A stretch of DNA of 64,000 bases from Pseudonocardia sp. MH-G8 (GCF_002262885.1 NZ_NKYF01000001.1:868001-932000), one strand, 5' to 3'; positions 34,314 through 43,663 are shown, counted from the first letter of the stretch. The notes: a model not told the origin generated them from the letters alone. Numbers and translations are program-made.

Positions 34314-34537
34314 CCGGACGCCCCGGCGCGGACCCGGGGCCGTCCGGATGATCGTCGCCACCCGCACACCAGCGCTGCTACCGCAACAACCACGCACCTC
34401 TCACACCGATCAACCGGCCGTGATCCGACCGAGCCGCACACCACCGCCCAACCACCGCAACCACGTACTTGTCGCGACGATCACCGGACGGGGGCCCGTC
34501 GGCGCGACGCGCAGCAGTCAGGTGCGGCTCGCGGCGA

Positions 34538-35449
34538 TCAGGCCGTGCGGCGTTGCGGCTGGGCCGCCCTCGCGGCGCCGGCGGCCAGGCCGGCGATCCG
34601 GCCCGCCACCCCCGACACCCGTTCCAGCGGCAGCATGTGCCCGGCGTCCGGGAAGATCGTCAGGTCCGCGGTGGGCAGTGCGGCGGCGATCCGGCGAGCG
34701 GCGCGCACGGGAGTGAGGCGGTCCCGCGAACCGACCAGCACGACGGTCGGGATCTCCGCGAAGGCGGCCAGCGCCGCATCGCGCTCGTGCGTCTCGAGGG
34801 TCGGCCGGAAGCCGGAGACCGTCAGCGGTCGGCACCCGGCCACCACCTCGCAGGTGATCCGGCGGGCATCCCGGTCCGCTCGCGGCCCGAGCAGCAGCCA
34901 ACGCATTCCGGGAGCCAGCAGGCGCGGGTCACCGAGGCTGTCCCGGGTGGTCCAACGGCGGGACCCGTACACCCGCTGCTCCACGCGACGGAAGACGGCC
35001 GTGCCCCGCGGGGACAGGCCGAACGGCCGCTCGGCGAGGCCACCGCTCGCGGTGGCGACCAGCGCGATGCCGCGCACCCTGGCCACGAGGTGCGGGTGGC
35101 GTTCGGCGAGCGCCATCAGGGTCATCCCGCCCATCGAGTGCCCCGCGAGCACCAAGGGCCCCTCGGGTGCCGTGGCGGCGATGACCTGGGCGAGGTCGTC
35201 GGCGAGCTGGTCGATCGTCATCGATTCCGGCGCCACGGCCCCGGAGCCGCCGTGGCCGCGGTGGTCGGGCCGCACCACGCGCACCGGAGCGGGCCCGGTC
35301 GCGAGCGAGCCGGCGACCGGCCCCCAGGTGCGCCGGTCGAGCGTCCAACCGTGGACCAGGACGACCGTGACGGGCGCATCCGGCGGGCCGTCCAGCCTGA
35401 CGTGCAGCGGCACGCCGTCGGAGGCGGGGACGGATCGGGCGGTGGTCAT
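34538..35449 (-). CDS. Alpha/beta-fold hydrolase
   Basis: A 303-residue hydrolase with HGWTLDRRTW near the oxyanion hole, nucleophile elbow GHSMGG, acid residue in LVGSRDRLTP and catalytic His in DAGHMLPLE. It resembles esterases and haloperoxidase-like hydrolases of actinomycetes. No signal peptide is seen. It precedes no other gene on this strand within 200 bp, and the CPBP-type gene upstream ends 37 bp before it, so the two may be co-transcribed. Confidence 0.87.
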   Translation of the reverse strand: MTTARSVPASDGVPLHVRLDGPPDAPVTVVLVHGWTLDRRTWGPVAGSLATGPAPVRVVRPDHRGHGGSGAVAPESMTIDQLADDLAQVIAATAPEGPLVLAGHSMGGMTLMALAERHPHLVARVRGIALVATASGGLAERPFGLSPRGTAVFRRVEQRVYGSRRWTTRDSLGDPRLLAPGMRWLLLGPRADRDARRITCEVVAGCRPLTVSGFRPTLETHERDAALAAFAEIPTVVLVGSRDRLTPVRAARRIAAALPTADLTIFPDAGHMLPLERVSGVAGRIAGLAAGAARAAQPQRRTA

Positions 35450-35486
35450 CGGACGAGGTACCCCTTCCGCCTGCGGATCCGGCTCG

Positions 35487-36335
35487 CTACCGCGGGTCGG
35501 TCAGGAAGACGTCCACCAGGGCGGGGTTGTAGGCGTGCACGAGGATGCCGAAGATGATGGCGTCGAAGGTCAGGTGGACGGTGACCACGTAGGGCAGTGA
35601 CCGCGTGCGCTGGAAGATGTAGCCCTGCAGCAGGGCGAAGGGCACCGTGAGCAGCGGGCCCCAGCCGCGGTAGCCCAGCTCCCAGAGGAACGAGACGAAC
35701 ACCACGGACTGCAGGAGGTTCGCCTGCCAGAACGGGAAGTGGTGGCGGAGCAGGGCGAAGACGACGCAGATGAAGAACAGCTCGTCCCACAGTCCGACGG
35801 CGTTGACGCCGATGAACAGCCGGATGATCTCGTCGGTGCCGGAGACGTCGGGCCAGTTCCGATAGGCACCCGAGCCCAGGAAGTACACCGGGAGGACCAG
35901 GTAGCCGGCGACGGCCACCAGCGCCAGGTAGCCCCACTCGAACCGGCTCCACCGGTTCCCGGTTCCGACCGGGAACCTGATGACGTCCTCCCGATGCCAC
36001 CACCGGGAGAGGGCGTAAGGCAGGGCGACCGCCGCCGACAGGGTGATGGCGAAACGGGCCATGCCGGCGTTGCTCAGGTCCGCCTCCAGCGACATCGTGC
36101 TGATGACGACCAGACCGGTGGAGATGAGGACCAGGTGCCGCAGCAGCAGGCGGTCCGCCACCGCTGCGACCACCAGACCGGCGACGATCAGCGCGTACCC
36201 GATCAGTCGCTCCTGCAGGCCGAACAGCGCGACCGCGGAGACCGTCACCAGCGCCGCCGCGAGCAGGCGCTTCCAGGAGGGCTGCGCGGCGGACGCGCTC
36301 CCGGAGCTGTCGGGGGTGGCCGCACCTGCGCTCAC
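35487..36335 (-). CDS. CPBP-like integral membrane protein
   Basis: A protein of about 282 residues with seven to eight membrane helices. The C-terminal half resembles CPBP intramembrane proteases (ABI family): WDELFFICVVFALLRHH takes the place of the EExxxR motif, SFLWELGYRG follows, and VVTVHLTFDAIIFG carries the late histidine. The first Glu of the EE pair is Asp here, so activity is uncertain. Start choice is uncertain: GTG at 36335 opens the Ala/Ser-rich leader; a TTG at 36371 would add 12 residues. Function unknown; relatives include prenyl-protein proteases and bacteriocin-immunity proteins. Confidence 0.7.
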   Translation of the reverse strand: MSAGAATPDSSGSASAAQPSWKRLLAAALVTVSAVALFGLQERLIGYALIVAGLVVAAVADRLLLRHLVLISTGLVVISTMSLEADLSNAGMARFAITLSAAVALPYALSRWWHREDVIRFPVGTGNRWSRFEWGYLALVAVAGYLVLPVYFLGSGAYRNWPDVSGTDEIIRLFIGVNAVGLWDELFFICVVFALLRHHFPFWQANLLQSVVFVSFLWELGYRGWGPLLTVPFALLQGYIFQRTRSLPYVVTVHLTFDAIIFGILVHAYNPALVDVFLTDPR

Positions 36336-36413
36336 CGCGCCAGCATGGCCGGACCGAGGGCGATCGGACAAATCGGTCGCCGGTCGCGCCGCCCGCGGCG
36401 ACGGGTCGCGTGA

Positions 36414-37307
36414 TCATCGGACCAGGTGGGCCTTCCGCCAGAGGATCTCGGTCGGCCCCCCGATGATGCCCTGCTCGCGCAGGAACGGCACGAGCTTGCG
36501 CGCCGACCAGCGCAACATCTCCTGGTGGTGCGGGTTGGCCAGCGCCGCGCGGTGCCCGGTGGCGGGGTCGATGCCGACCGAGGCGTAGACGTCGCGGTGG
36601 ATGAGGTTGCGGGCCACGACGAACGCGATCCGCGCCGCGAGGTAGCGGGCGAGCTCCCGCTGCGCCCGGTTGGTCTTCGGCATGATCCGGATCAGCTCCT
36701 CGCGGGCGTACCGGACGTGCCGGGCCTCCTCGGTCACGTGGATCTTGTTGACCATGCGGGTGAGCGGCTGCACGGTCTCGTCGCGCATCGCCTCGCGCTG
36801 GAGCTGGTCGAGGATCTCCTCGACGAACAGGGTGCCGGCGAACATCGCGGGCCCGGTGCCGACGGTCTTGAACAGCCGCCCCAGCTCGTGGGTGACGCGG
36901 CGCGGCGCGTAGTCCGGCACGCCGTAGCGCTCGGTCATTCTCGCGAACATGATCGAGTGCCGGCACTCGTCGGCGATCTCGGTGAGCGCGTACTGGATGT
37001 GGCGGCGGCGCGGGTCGCGGTCGTAGGCGTAGCGCAGCAGCATCTGCATGAGGATGATCTCGAACCACAGGCCGATGCGGGCGATGCTGCAGATCTCGTG
37101 CCTCGCGAGGGTGTGTCGCTGCTCCTCGCTCAGGCCGTCCCACAACGGCGTGCCGTAGAGCGAGACGCGGTGCTCCGGTACCGCCCAGGCGCCGTCGACG
37201 AGCGGGGCGTCCCAGTCGATGTCGATCCCCGGCTCGTAGGAGTGCTCCAGCGACGAGCGCAGCAGCCGCTCGGCCGTGGCCTCCCGGTCGCCGACGGCGC
37301 GCGTCAC
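36414..37307 (-). CDS. AurF-like diiron oxygenase
   Basis: A 297-residue all-helical protein of the AurF family (DUF3066), which use a carboxylate-bridged diiron centre for N-oxygenation or related reactions. Two ligand sets are visible: Glu in LWFEIIL and EIADECRHS in the first half, FVEEILDQ and VTEEARHVRYA in the second. GTG start overlaps the stop of the upstream SDR gene (GTGA), so both are made together. The gene is unlikely to be part of a large biosynthetic cluster, since no other tailoring genes are nearby. Substrate unknown. Confidence 0.82.
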   Translation of the reverse strand: MTRAVGDREATAERLLRSSLEHSYEPGIDIDWDAPLVDGAWAVPEHRVSLYGTPLWDGLSEEQRHTLARHEICSIARIGLWFEIILMQMLLRYAYDRDPRRRHIQYALTEIADECRHSIMFARMTERYGVPDYAPRRVTHELGRLFKTVGTGPAMFAGTLFVEEILDQLQREAMRDETVQPLTRMVNKIHVTEEARHVRYAREELIRIMPKTNRAQRELARYLAARIAFVVARNLIHRDVYASVGIDPATGHRAALANPHHQEMLRWSARKLVPFLREQGIIGGPTEILWRKAHLVR

Positions 37308-38170
37308 CGGGTGCTCCGTTCCGGGGCGCGGCGGCCGGTCAGCCGCGCGACGAGGCCTGCGGCCAGCGGCGATCCGTCGAAGCGACCCGCGGCGGCCTGC
37401 GAGTGGATGCGCCGGGCCACGGCCGGGCCGACCACGCCGGGCAGGTGCCGGCCGGCCCACAGCTCCAGGTTGCCCGCGCGCGTGCAGGCGGTGTCGCGCG
37501 GCGGCCGTCGGGAGGCGAGCACCCGCAGCACGGTGCCGACGACGTCCTCGACCTCCTCGCGGCGCACCTGGCCCTCCAACGCGAGCCCGACCTCGGCGCC
37601 CGCGGCGTGGATCGGGGTGCGCACGTACCCCGGGTAGACGGTGCTGACCTGCAGCTCGGTGCCGTACTCGAGGCGCAGGGCATCGGCGTAGGCGGCCATG
37701 CCGCGCTTCGCGACGCTGTAGGCGGAGACGAACGGCAGCGTGAGGTAGGCCAGCTCGCTGGAGACGAAGACGGCCCGGCCGCGCGCTCCCCCGCGCTCGG
37801 CACGGCTCGCCGTCAGCGCGGGCAGCGCCGCGGCGGTGACCCGCCACGCGCCCAGGAGGTTGACGTCGATGACGCGCAGCGCGTCCGGTTCGAGGGGGCC
37901 GCCCGCGTCGTTCGGCGTGCCGATGCCGGCGTAGTGCACCACGGCATCGAGCCCGCCCAGGCGCTGCACGGCCTCGGCGACCGCCGCCTCGACGGCGGCC
38001 GTGTCGGTGATGTCGCACGCGAGGACGTCGTCGCCGCCCGCGACGTCGAGCCCGACGACCTGGGCGCCCCGCTCGCGCAACCGCATGCTGGTGGGCGCCC
38101 CGAAGCCGCCCGCGGCGCCCGTGACGAGCACGCGGGCGGGGGTTGGGGCGGACGCCGCTGTCGCTGCCAT
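37304..38170 (-). CDS. Short-chain dehydrogenase/reductase
   Basis: A 288-residue classical SDR: cofactor motif VTGAAGGFGAP, catalytic Ser in FVSSELAYL and YSVAK for Tyr and Lys. The extended C-terminus of about 60 residues resembles actinobacterial SDRs placed with flavin monooxygenases or oxygenases. It is first in the operon with the AurF-like gene and divergent from a TetR gene, whose operator palindromes lie directly between them, so induction by the TetR ligand is likely. Substrate unknown. Confidence 0.9.
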   Translation of the reverse strand: MAATAASAPTPARVLVTGAAGGFGAPTSMRLRERGAQVVGLDVAGGDDVLACDITDTAAVEAAVAEAVQRLGGLDAVVHYAGIGTPNDAGGPLEPDALRVIDVNLLGAWRVTAAALPALTASRAERGGARGRAVFVSSELAYLTLPFVSAYSVAKRGMAAYADALRLEYGTELQVSTVYPGYVRTPIHAAGAEVGLALEGQVRREEVEDVVGTVLRVLASRRPPRDTACTRAGNLELWAGRHLPGVVGPAVARRIHSQAAAGRFDGSPLAAGLVARLTGRRAPERSTR

Positions 38171-38196
38171 CGTTCCGGCCTCCCGATACGCTTGCT

Positions 38197-38227
38197 GTTA
38201 CCGGCGGTAACTGTTACCACTGGTACC
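38197..38227. promoter_or_regulatory. Tandem TetR operator palindromes
   Basis: GTTACCGGCGGTAAC (38197-38211) is a perfect palindrome and is followed, two bases on, by a second, imperfect one, GTTACCACTGGTACC (38213-38227), abutting the GTG of the TetR gene. Placement in the 57-bp gap between divergent genes is typical of autoregulated TetR operators that also control the divergent operon. Confidence 0.7.
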
Positions 38228-38905
38228 GTGCCTCGCGACGAGCCCCGTGTCAAGGCGGCCACTCCGGCCGACCGCCAGCAGCGTCGGGCCGAGCGCCGCG
38301 CCGAGATGGTGCAGGCCGCCATCGAGGCCGTGCGCACCCATGGCCCGGGCGTCTCCGTCGCGGAGATCGCGGCTGCGGCGGGCATCACCAAGCCCGTGCT
38401 GTACCGGCATTTCACCGATCGCGCCGACCTGCAGCGCGCGGTCGGCGAGCAGGCGGCGCAGATGCTGCTGGGCCGGATGGCCCCGGAGATCGACCCGGAC
38501 CGCGAGCCCGCGCAACTCATCCGCGGAGTGGTCGACGCGTTCCTCGCCGGCATCGAGGACGAACCACAGCTGTGGCGGTTCGTCGTGCACCACCCGGTCG
38601 AACGCGCGCCGGGCGCCGAGATCGTCGAGGACGCCCGCGAGCAGATCGCCCGCATGCTCGCCACGATCATCGGTGAGCGGCTGCGCGCGCTCGGCCTCGA
38701 CTCCGGCGGGGCGGAGGCCTGGGCGCAGGGGCTCGTCGGCATGGTGCAGAGCGCCGGGGACTGGTGGTTGGAGCGGCGCACGATGACCCGCGCCGCGCTC
38801 ACCGACTACCTGACCACGATCATCTGGGGCGGGATCTCGGGCGTCCTCGCGATGGCCGACGCCGCTCCCGGCCCGCTCGTTCTCCCGGAGCCCGACCGTG
38901 GATGA
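38228..38905 (+). CDS. TetR-family regulator of the SDR/AurF unit
   Basis: A 225-residue repressor with helix-turn-helix SVAEIAAAAGITKPVLYRHF (residues 51-70) and a helical ligand domain. The GTG start touches the operator palindromes, so it probably lacks a strong leader and is autoregulated. It overlaps the downstream DUF4873 gene by eight bases. Tetracycline-type or lipid ligands are possible for this family; none can be chosen from the sequence. Confidence 0.88.
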   Translation: MPRDEPRVKAATPADRQQRRAERRAEMVQAAIEAVRTHGPGVSVAEIAAAAGITKPVLYRHFTDRADLQRAVGEQAAQMLLGRMAPEIDPDREPAQLIRGVVDAFLAGIEDEPQLWRFVVHHPVERAPGAEIVEDAREQIARMLATIIGERLRALGLDSGGAEAWAQGLVGMVQSAGDWWLERRTMTRAALTDYLTTIIWGGISGVLAMADAAPGPLVLPEPDRG

Positions 38906-39197
38906 CCACGACGAGGGCTACACCGGCCCGGCCGTCCTCACCGTCGACGGGCGGGACGTTCCCGTGCAGGCAAGGCTGGACTCCCGGCACGAACCCCACG
39001 ACGGCCGGTTGCACTGGTTCGGGCGGATCCGTCCCGAGGGCGCGGCGCCGGATCTCGCCGGCACGCGCGTCGAGCTGGCGACGCCGAGCGGGCGCGCTCG
39101 GGCCCGCCTCGGCGACGTCGACCCCTGGGGCCGCTACCGCGTCACGGGAATCGGCACGCCGCCGTTCCGGCTGGACGAACCCGACCTCGAGGAGTGA
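38898..39197 (+). CDS. DUF4873-like small protein
   Basis: A 99-residue beta-rich protein (GPAVLTVDGRDVPVQARL near the start, HWFGRIRP, ATPSGRARARLGDVDPWGRYRV at the end). The pattern fits DUF4873, a domain found alone or fused to flavin-containing monooxygenases in actinobacteria. It starts with GTG inside the TetR gene and so belongs to that message. Proximity to the SDR and AurF-like genes suggests an accessory role in the same oxidation pathway. Confidence 0.7.
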   Translation: MDDHDEGYTGPAVLTVDGRDVPVQARLDSRHEPHDGRLHWFGRIRPEGAAPDLAGTRVELATPSGRARARLGDVDPWGRYRVTGIGTPPFRLDEPDLEE

Positions 39198-39214
39198 CGC
39201 GCCACAGGCACCGG

Positions 39215-39258
39215 CCGTGAGTGGATACGGGTGCTGGAGCACTCGTATCCACTCACGG
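39215..39258. terminator. Bidirectional hairpin between convergent genes
   Basis: Two 21-base arms, CCGTGAGTGGATACGGGTGCT and its complement with a single mismatch, are separated by only two bases. It lies between the ends of the DUF4873 and DUF3107 genes and should stop transcription from both sides. Confidence 0.8.
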
Positions 39259-39275
39259 GCGGCGGAGCCGCAGGG

Positions 39276-39503
39276 TCAGCCGATGGCGAAGCCGACGCGG
39301 CCCGCGGCGGCCGGGGCGATCTCCACGTAAGCGATCTGAGCGGCCCGCACGAGGTAGCGCCGGCCCTTGTCGTCGACGAGGCGCAGCAGCCCGTCCGCAT
39401 CCTTGATCGCGTCGTCGACCAACGCCTGGACCTCGTCCGGCGTCTGGTCGCTGGACACCACGAGCTCGCGCGCGCTCTCCGCGATGCCGATCTTGACCTC
39501 CAC
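39276..39503 (-). CDS. DUF3107 protein (Rv3208A/TB9.4 family)
   Basis: A 75-residue cytoplasmic protein starting MEVKIGIAESARELV and ending AGRVGFAIG, with DGLLRLVDDKGRRYLV in the middle. This matches the conserved actinobacterial family of the M. tuberculosis antigen TB9.4. Its function is unknown; its neighbours (TetR, ferritin-like protein, RhlE) are conserved with it. An AGGAGG-like GGAGGT precedes the ATG. Confidence 0.92.
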   Translation of the reverse strand: MEVKIGIAESARELVVSSDQTPDEVQALVDDAIKDADGLLRLVDDKGRRYLVRAAQIAYVEIAPAAAGRVGFAIG

Positions 39504-39615
39504 CGGTGGACCTCCTGGTCGAGCTGGTTGCTGGGGTGCGCGGCCCAGGCTAGTCGAGCAACGGGCGCCGCGAGGGCGCGGGCGCTCCGCCCTGGGCGAA
39601 CTCCGGAGCCGCCGC

Positions 39616-40284
39616 TCAGTTGAGCCCGAGCCGGGCCATCCGCTTGCCGTGGTTGGACTGCAGCCGCCGCAGCAGCGCTGCGATACCCGAGAGGTCGCCG
39701 GAACCCGACACGATGAACTCCGCGAGCTCGTCGCGCTCGGCCACGATGTGCTGGGCCTGGGTGACGGCCTCGCCGAGCAGCCGCCGCCCCCACAGCGCGA
39801 GCCGGTCGTGCACCTGCCTGCCGCTCGCGCACGCGGCCTTCACCTCGCGCTCGGCGAAGGCGCTGTGCCCGGTGTCGGCCAGCACCTGCTGCACCAGTGC
39901 CCCGGTGGGCCCCGGCAGCCACCCGCCGATCTCGCGGTAGAAGTCGGCGGCGAGACCGTCGCCGAGGTAGGCCTTCACCAACGACTCCAGCCAGCTGCGC
40001 GGCGCCGTGGAGGAGTGGTAGGCGTCCCACTGCGCCACGAACGGCAGCATCGCATCCTCGATCGGCACGCCGAGCCCGAGCAGGTGCTCCTCGAGCATCC
40101 GGAAATGCCCGATCTCGGCCGCGGCCATGGCCGAGAGCGCCGCGCGGCCACCGAGCGTGGGCGCGTGGCGCGCGTCCTCGGCCAGCCGGTCGAACGCCGA
40201 CAGCTCCCCGTAGGCGAGCACGCCGAGCAGGTCGACGGTGGCCCGGTCCGCTCCGGCAGGGTCCGCCGCCTGCGCAGTCTCCAT
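39616..40284 (-). CDS. Ferritin-like-fold protein (Rv3210c family)
   Basis: A 222-residue helical protein with ferritin-like metal-binding patterns: [40 protein letters not shown] and [14 protein letters not shown]. The family is often noted as ferritin-like or tRNA-hydroxylase (MiaE)-like; substrate is not known. It is conserved between DUF3107 and rhlE in mycobacteria. ATG at 40284 opens [11 protein letters not shown]; a longer form is not supported by a ribosome-binding site. Confidence 0.85.
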   Translation of the reverse strand: METAQAADPAGADRATVDLLGVLAYGELSAFDRLAEDARHAPTLGGRAALSAMAAAEIGHFRMLEEHLLGLGVPIEDAMLPFVAQWDAYHSSTAPRSWLESLVKAYLGDGLAADFYREIGGWLPGPTGALVQQVLADTGHSAFAEREVKAACASGRQVHDRLALWGRRLLGEAVTQAQHIVAERDELAEFIVSGSGDLSGIAALLRRLQSNHGKRMARLGLN

Positions 40285-40643
40285 GCGCGCGAGCCTAGTC
40301 GAGGTGGGGCGGGTGACGGATCTCACGATCTATCGCGATCCCGGGGGCCGCAGGCGGCGCGGAGGCGCACTTCACGCCCGCGACGGGCGTGCCGGACTGT
40401 TGCCTGCAGCGGAAACCGGTAGGATGTGCGGCAGCGCAGTGCCCACTTGGGGCGCGCGCTCACCCGCGGTCGCCGGCCCGTGGTCCCGACACACGGGAAC
40501 GCGTCCGGAGCCGCAACGACATGGTGCGTGCAGCGCCTTGCCTGCTCTCCCACCCGAGCGCGTCCGCGCCGGTGGTCGACGAGCCGGCCCCGGGCTCCTG
40601 TGCGCGGAGAGAGGCGATCAACCTGTCCGTCGAGAGCGAAGCG
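40285..40643. other. Long leader region of rhlE
   Basis: The 359-bp gap between the divergent ferritin-like gene and the chosen start of rhlE. It holds a plausible promoter near 40397-40425 and would leave an untranslated leader of about 200 bases, as is common for DEAD-box helicase genes that respond to cold or RNA structure. Part of the gap could be coding if the ATG at 40521 is used. Confidence 0.45.
40397..40425 (+). promoter_or_regulatory. Possible rhlE promoter
   Basis: TAGGAT at 40420 could be a -10 box; CTGTTG lies 17 bases before it as a poor -35 box. The match is weak and is suggested mainly by its position. Confidence 0.3.
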
Positions 40644-42371
40644 GTGAACGACATCCCCGTCGAGGACACCGCCATCGAGAATCCCCCCACCGCCGACCCG
40701 ACCGACGAGGTCGTCGAGGCGCATCCCCTCACAGCCGGAGCCCCAGTCAAGGCCGAGTCCCCCACCTTCGCCGAGCTCGGCGTCCGGCCCGAGATCGTCA
40801 AGGCGCTCGCCGAGGCCGGCATCGAGCGCACGTTCGCGATCCAGGAGCTCACCCTCCCGCTGGCGCTCGCCGGCGAGGACGTGATCGGCCAGGCCCGCAC
40901 CGGCATGGGCAAGACGCTCGGCTTCGGCGTGCCGCTGCTGCAGCGCGTCGTCCCGCCGTCCGAGCAGCCGGCGGCCGATTCCCACGGCGAGGCCGCCGAC
41001 CGTGCCAAGGACGTCCCGCAGGCGCTCGTCGTGGTGCCCACGCGCGAGCTGTGCGTGCAGGTCGCCAAGGACATCGCCGACGCCGGGAAGCACCTCGGCG
41101 TGCGGGTCACCGCCATCTACGGCGGTCGCGCCTACGAGCCGCAGCTCGCCGCCCTGCGCAAGGGCGTCGACGTGGTCGTGGGCACCCCCGGCCGCCTGCT
41201 CGACCTCGCCGAGCAGCGCCACCTGGTGCTCGGTCGCGTGCAGGCCCTCGTGCTGGACGAGGCCGACGAGATGCTCGACCTCGGCTTCCTGCCCGACGTC
41301 GAGCGCATCATGCGCATGCTGCCCGAGAAGCGGCACACGATGCTGTTCTCGGCCACGATGCCCGGCCCGATCATCGCGCTGTCGCGCGCCTTCCTGCACC
41401 GTCCCACGCACATCCGGGCCGAGGAAGCCGACCAGGGCTCCGTGCACGAGCGCACCCGCCAGCTGGTCTACCGCGCGCACGCGATGGACAAGGTCGAGCT
41501 GCTCGCCCGCGTGTTGCAGGCCGACGAGCGCGGCCTCACGATGATCTTCGCGCGTACCAAGCGCACGGTGCAGCGGGTGGCCGACGACCTGGCCGACCGC
41601 GGCTTCGCGGCCGCCGCCGTGCACGGCGACCTCGGCCAGGGCGCCCGCGAGCAGGCGCTGCGCGCGTTCCGCTCCGGCAAGGTCGACGTGCTCGTCGCCA
41701 CCGACGTCGCCGCCCGCGGCATCGACGTCACCGACGTCACGCACGTCGTCAACTACCAGTGCCCCGAGGACTCGAAGACCTACATCCACCGGATCGGCCG
41801 CACCGGCCGTGCCGGCAAGGAGGGCGTGGCCGTCACCCTCGTCGACTGGGACGAGCTCCACCGCTGGAAGTCGATCAGCGATGACCTCGGGCTCGACATG
41901 CCGGAGGCTCCGGAGACGTACTCGACGTCCGACCACCTCTACACCGACCTCGACATCCCGACCACCGCCACCGGCCGGCTGCCACGCTCCAAGCGCACCC
42001 GTGCCGGCCTCGAGGCGGAATACGTCGACACCGAGGGTGACAACGGCAGCAAGCGCAAGCGCGACAAGCCGAGCGGCCGCCGCAACCAGGAGGAGGACGT
42101 CGCACCCGCGCGTCGTCCCCGCTCACGGGCCCGCACGCGCAGCCGCGCGGGCGTGACGGTCGGGGGTTCCGACCAGCCGGCCGCGGAGGCTCCCGCGGCA
42201 ACCGGCGACACCGCCGCCGACGTCAGCACCGGCTCCACCGCTGGTCCGGACGCCGACGCGGGCTCCGAGAGCAGCCGGCCGCGTCGCCGCCGCCGTCGTG
42301 GAGGCGCCCGCCGCCGCTCCGCCGGCGAGTCCGACGTCGAGTCGCAGGCCACGGACGCCGCCGCGAGCTGA
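40644..42371 (+). CDS. rhlE: DEAD-box RNA helicase RhlE
   Basis: A 575-residue ATP-dependent RNA helicase. Motifs in order: Q motif FAIQELTLPLAL, motif I ARTGMGKT (GKT box), PTRELCVQ, TPGRLLDL, DEAD in LVLDEADEMLD, SAT in FSATMP, then the helicase C-terminal domain with ATDVAARGIDV and HRIGRTGRAGK. A basic tail of about 150 residues ends in RRRRRRGGARRRSAG and should bind RNA. I chose the GTG at 40644, with GAGAG upstream, just ahead of an acidic N-terminus; the ATG at 40521 would add 41 residues that look non-conserved. It matches Rv3211 in place and type. Confidence 0.92.
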   Translation: MNDIPVEDTAIENPPTADPTDEVVEAHPLTAGAPVKAESPTFAELGVRPEIVKALAEAGIERTFAIQELTLPLALAGEDVIGQARTGMGKTLGFGVPLLQRVVPPSEQPAADSHGEAADRAKDVPQALVVVPTRELCVQVAKDIADAGKHLGVRVTAIYGGRAYEPQLAALRKGVDVVVGTPGRLLDLAEQRHLVLGRVQALVLDEADEMLDLGFLPDVERIMRMLPEKRHTMLFSATMPGPIIALSRAFLHRPTHIRAEEADQGSVHERTRQLVYRAHAMDKVELLARVLQADERGLTMIFARTKRTVQRVADDLADRGFAAAAVHGDLGQGAREQALRAFRSGKVDVLVATDVAARGIDVTDVTHVVNYQCPEDSKTYIHRIGRTGRAGKEGVAVTLVDWDELHRWKSISDDLGLDMPEAPETYSTSDHLYTDLDIPTTATGRLPRSKRTRAGLEAEYVDTEGDNGSKRKRDKPSGRRNQEEDVAPARRPRSRARTRSRAGVTVGGSDQPAAEAPAATGDTAADVSTGSTAGPDADAGSESSRPRRRRRRGGARRRSAGESDVESQATDAAAS

Positions 42372-42391
42372 GCTCGCGCGGCAGGCCGGGG

Positions 42392-43663
42392 ATGGCTCCT
42401 GACACCGACGCGCGCCCGCGCCCGGCGCGGCTCCGGCCCGAACGGCGCCGCCGCAGCGACCTCGTCGTCGCGGCGGCGCTCACGGCCCTGCTCGTCGGGG
42501 CCGCCGTCGTGCTGTGGGGCACGAGCGATGTGGTCGCCGCGACGTCGCGGCCCGCGAGCGCTCCGATCGCGCCCCCGCCGCCCGCGGCGGGTGTGCCGGT
42601 GGCCTTCACCGAGGGATGGCGCGCGCCCAGCGGCGCCACCGTCGTCCCGGCCGTGGCGACACCCGCCGTCGTCACCGCCGACGGCTCCCGGGTCGTCGGA
42701 CGAGACGCCGCCACCGGCGAGGAGCGCTGGACCTACGAACGCGACCGGACGCTGTGCACGGTTGCGCCCGGGTTCCCGCGCGCGAACGAGGGCGTCGGCC
42801 GCGTGCTGGCGCTGTACAGCGGCGGCTCCGGCTACTGCAGCGAGCTCACCGCGCTACGTCCCGACACCGGCGCGCGTGCCGGTGCCGCCAACCCGGACGC
42901 CCATTCGGGCACCCGGCTGCTCGCATCCGGCTCCTCCGTCGTCGCCACCGGCCACGACTACCTCGAGGTTCTGCGCAGCGACCTGGTCAAGACCCTCGAG
43001 TACGGCGCCGTCCCGGCGGCGGCGCAGCCCGACCAGCAGCCACGCCCGCAGTGCACGCACGCCTCCACGGCGATCGGCTCCGACCGCCTCGGTCTGGTCG
43101 AGCGCTGCCCGGACGAGGCCACCGACCGCTTGACGGTCCTCGCCCCGGACGGCGACGACGGCGCCGAGGAACCGGAGGAGGGGTTCTCCGTCCTCCTGCC
43201 CGGCACCGGCGCGGTGCTGGTGGCGGTATCGGCCGAACGCGTCGCCGTGGCGCTGCCCGGCCCGGCACGGCTCCTGCTGTTCGACGTCGCCGGGAAGCAA
43301 GTGGGCGAGCACCCGCTGGACGTCCCGGACGCCGACATCACCGATCCGCCCGGCGGGGCGGCGGCGGTGGAGACCGACGGCGAGCGGTTCTCCTGGTGGA
43401 CCGGCTCACGCACGATCGCCCTCGACGGCCGGGAGCTCACCCCGATCTGGGCGGTCCCCGCCACGCTCGGCCCGGCCGTGGCGTACGGCGGTGGGCTCCT
43501 CGCGCCGGTACCGGGCGGGCTGCTCGTCCTCGACGCCGCCACCGGCACCGTGCAACGCACGATCCCGGTCGCCCGGCCCGACGGTCCGGTCCGGCTCGCC
43601 GCGCTCGGCGAGGTGCTGCTCGAGCAGCGCGGCGCCGAGGTCGTCGCCCTGCACCCCGCGTGA
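42392..43663 (+). CDS. Membrane-anchored beta-propeller protein (Rv3212-like)
   Basis: A 423-residue protein with a cytoplasmic basic N-terminus, one membrane segment (LVVAAALTALLVGAAVVLWG, residues 24-43), a Pro/Ala linker and an extracytoplasmic PQQ-type beta-propeller with repeated blades such as VVTADGSRVVGRDAATGEERW and LVLDAATGTVQRTIPV. It corresponds to the Ala/Val-rich Rv3212 that follows rhlE in M. tuberculosis. It lies 20 bp after rhlE. The function is unknown; a scaffold or envelope-assembly role is possible. Confidence 0.82.
   Translation: MAPDTDARPRPARLRPERRRRSDLVVAAALTALLVGAAVVLWGTSDVVAATSRPASAPIAPPPPAAGVPVAFTEGWRAPSGATVVPAVATPAVVTADGSRVVGRDAATGEERWTYERDRTLCTVAPGFPRANEGVGRVLALYSGGSGYCSELTALRPDTGARAGAANPDAHSGTRLLASGSSVVATGHDYLEVLRSDLVKTLEYGAVPAAAQPDQQPRPQCTHASTAIGSDRLGLVERCPDEATDRLTVLAPDGDDGAEEPEEGFSVLLPGTGAVLVAVSAERVAVALPGPARLLLFDVAGKQVGEHPLDVPDADITDPPGGAAAVETDGERFSWWTGSRTIALDGRELTPIWAVPATLGPAVAYGGGLLAPVPGGLLVLDAATGTVQRTIPVARPDGPVRLAALGEVLLEQRGAEVVALHPA

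Noticed and set aside
40521..40643. Longer N-terminus of RhlE from the ATG at 40521
   Set aside because: The added residues look non-conserved and there is no good ribosome-binding site; the GTG at 40644 has GAGAG upstream. The choice is not certain.
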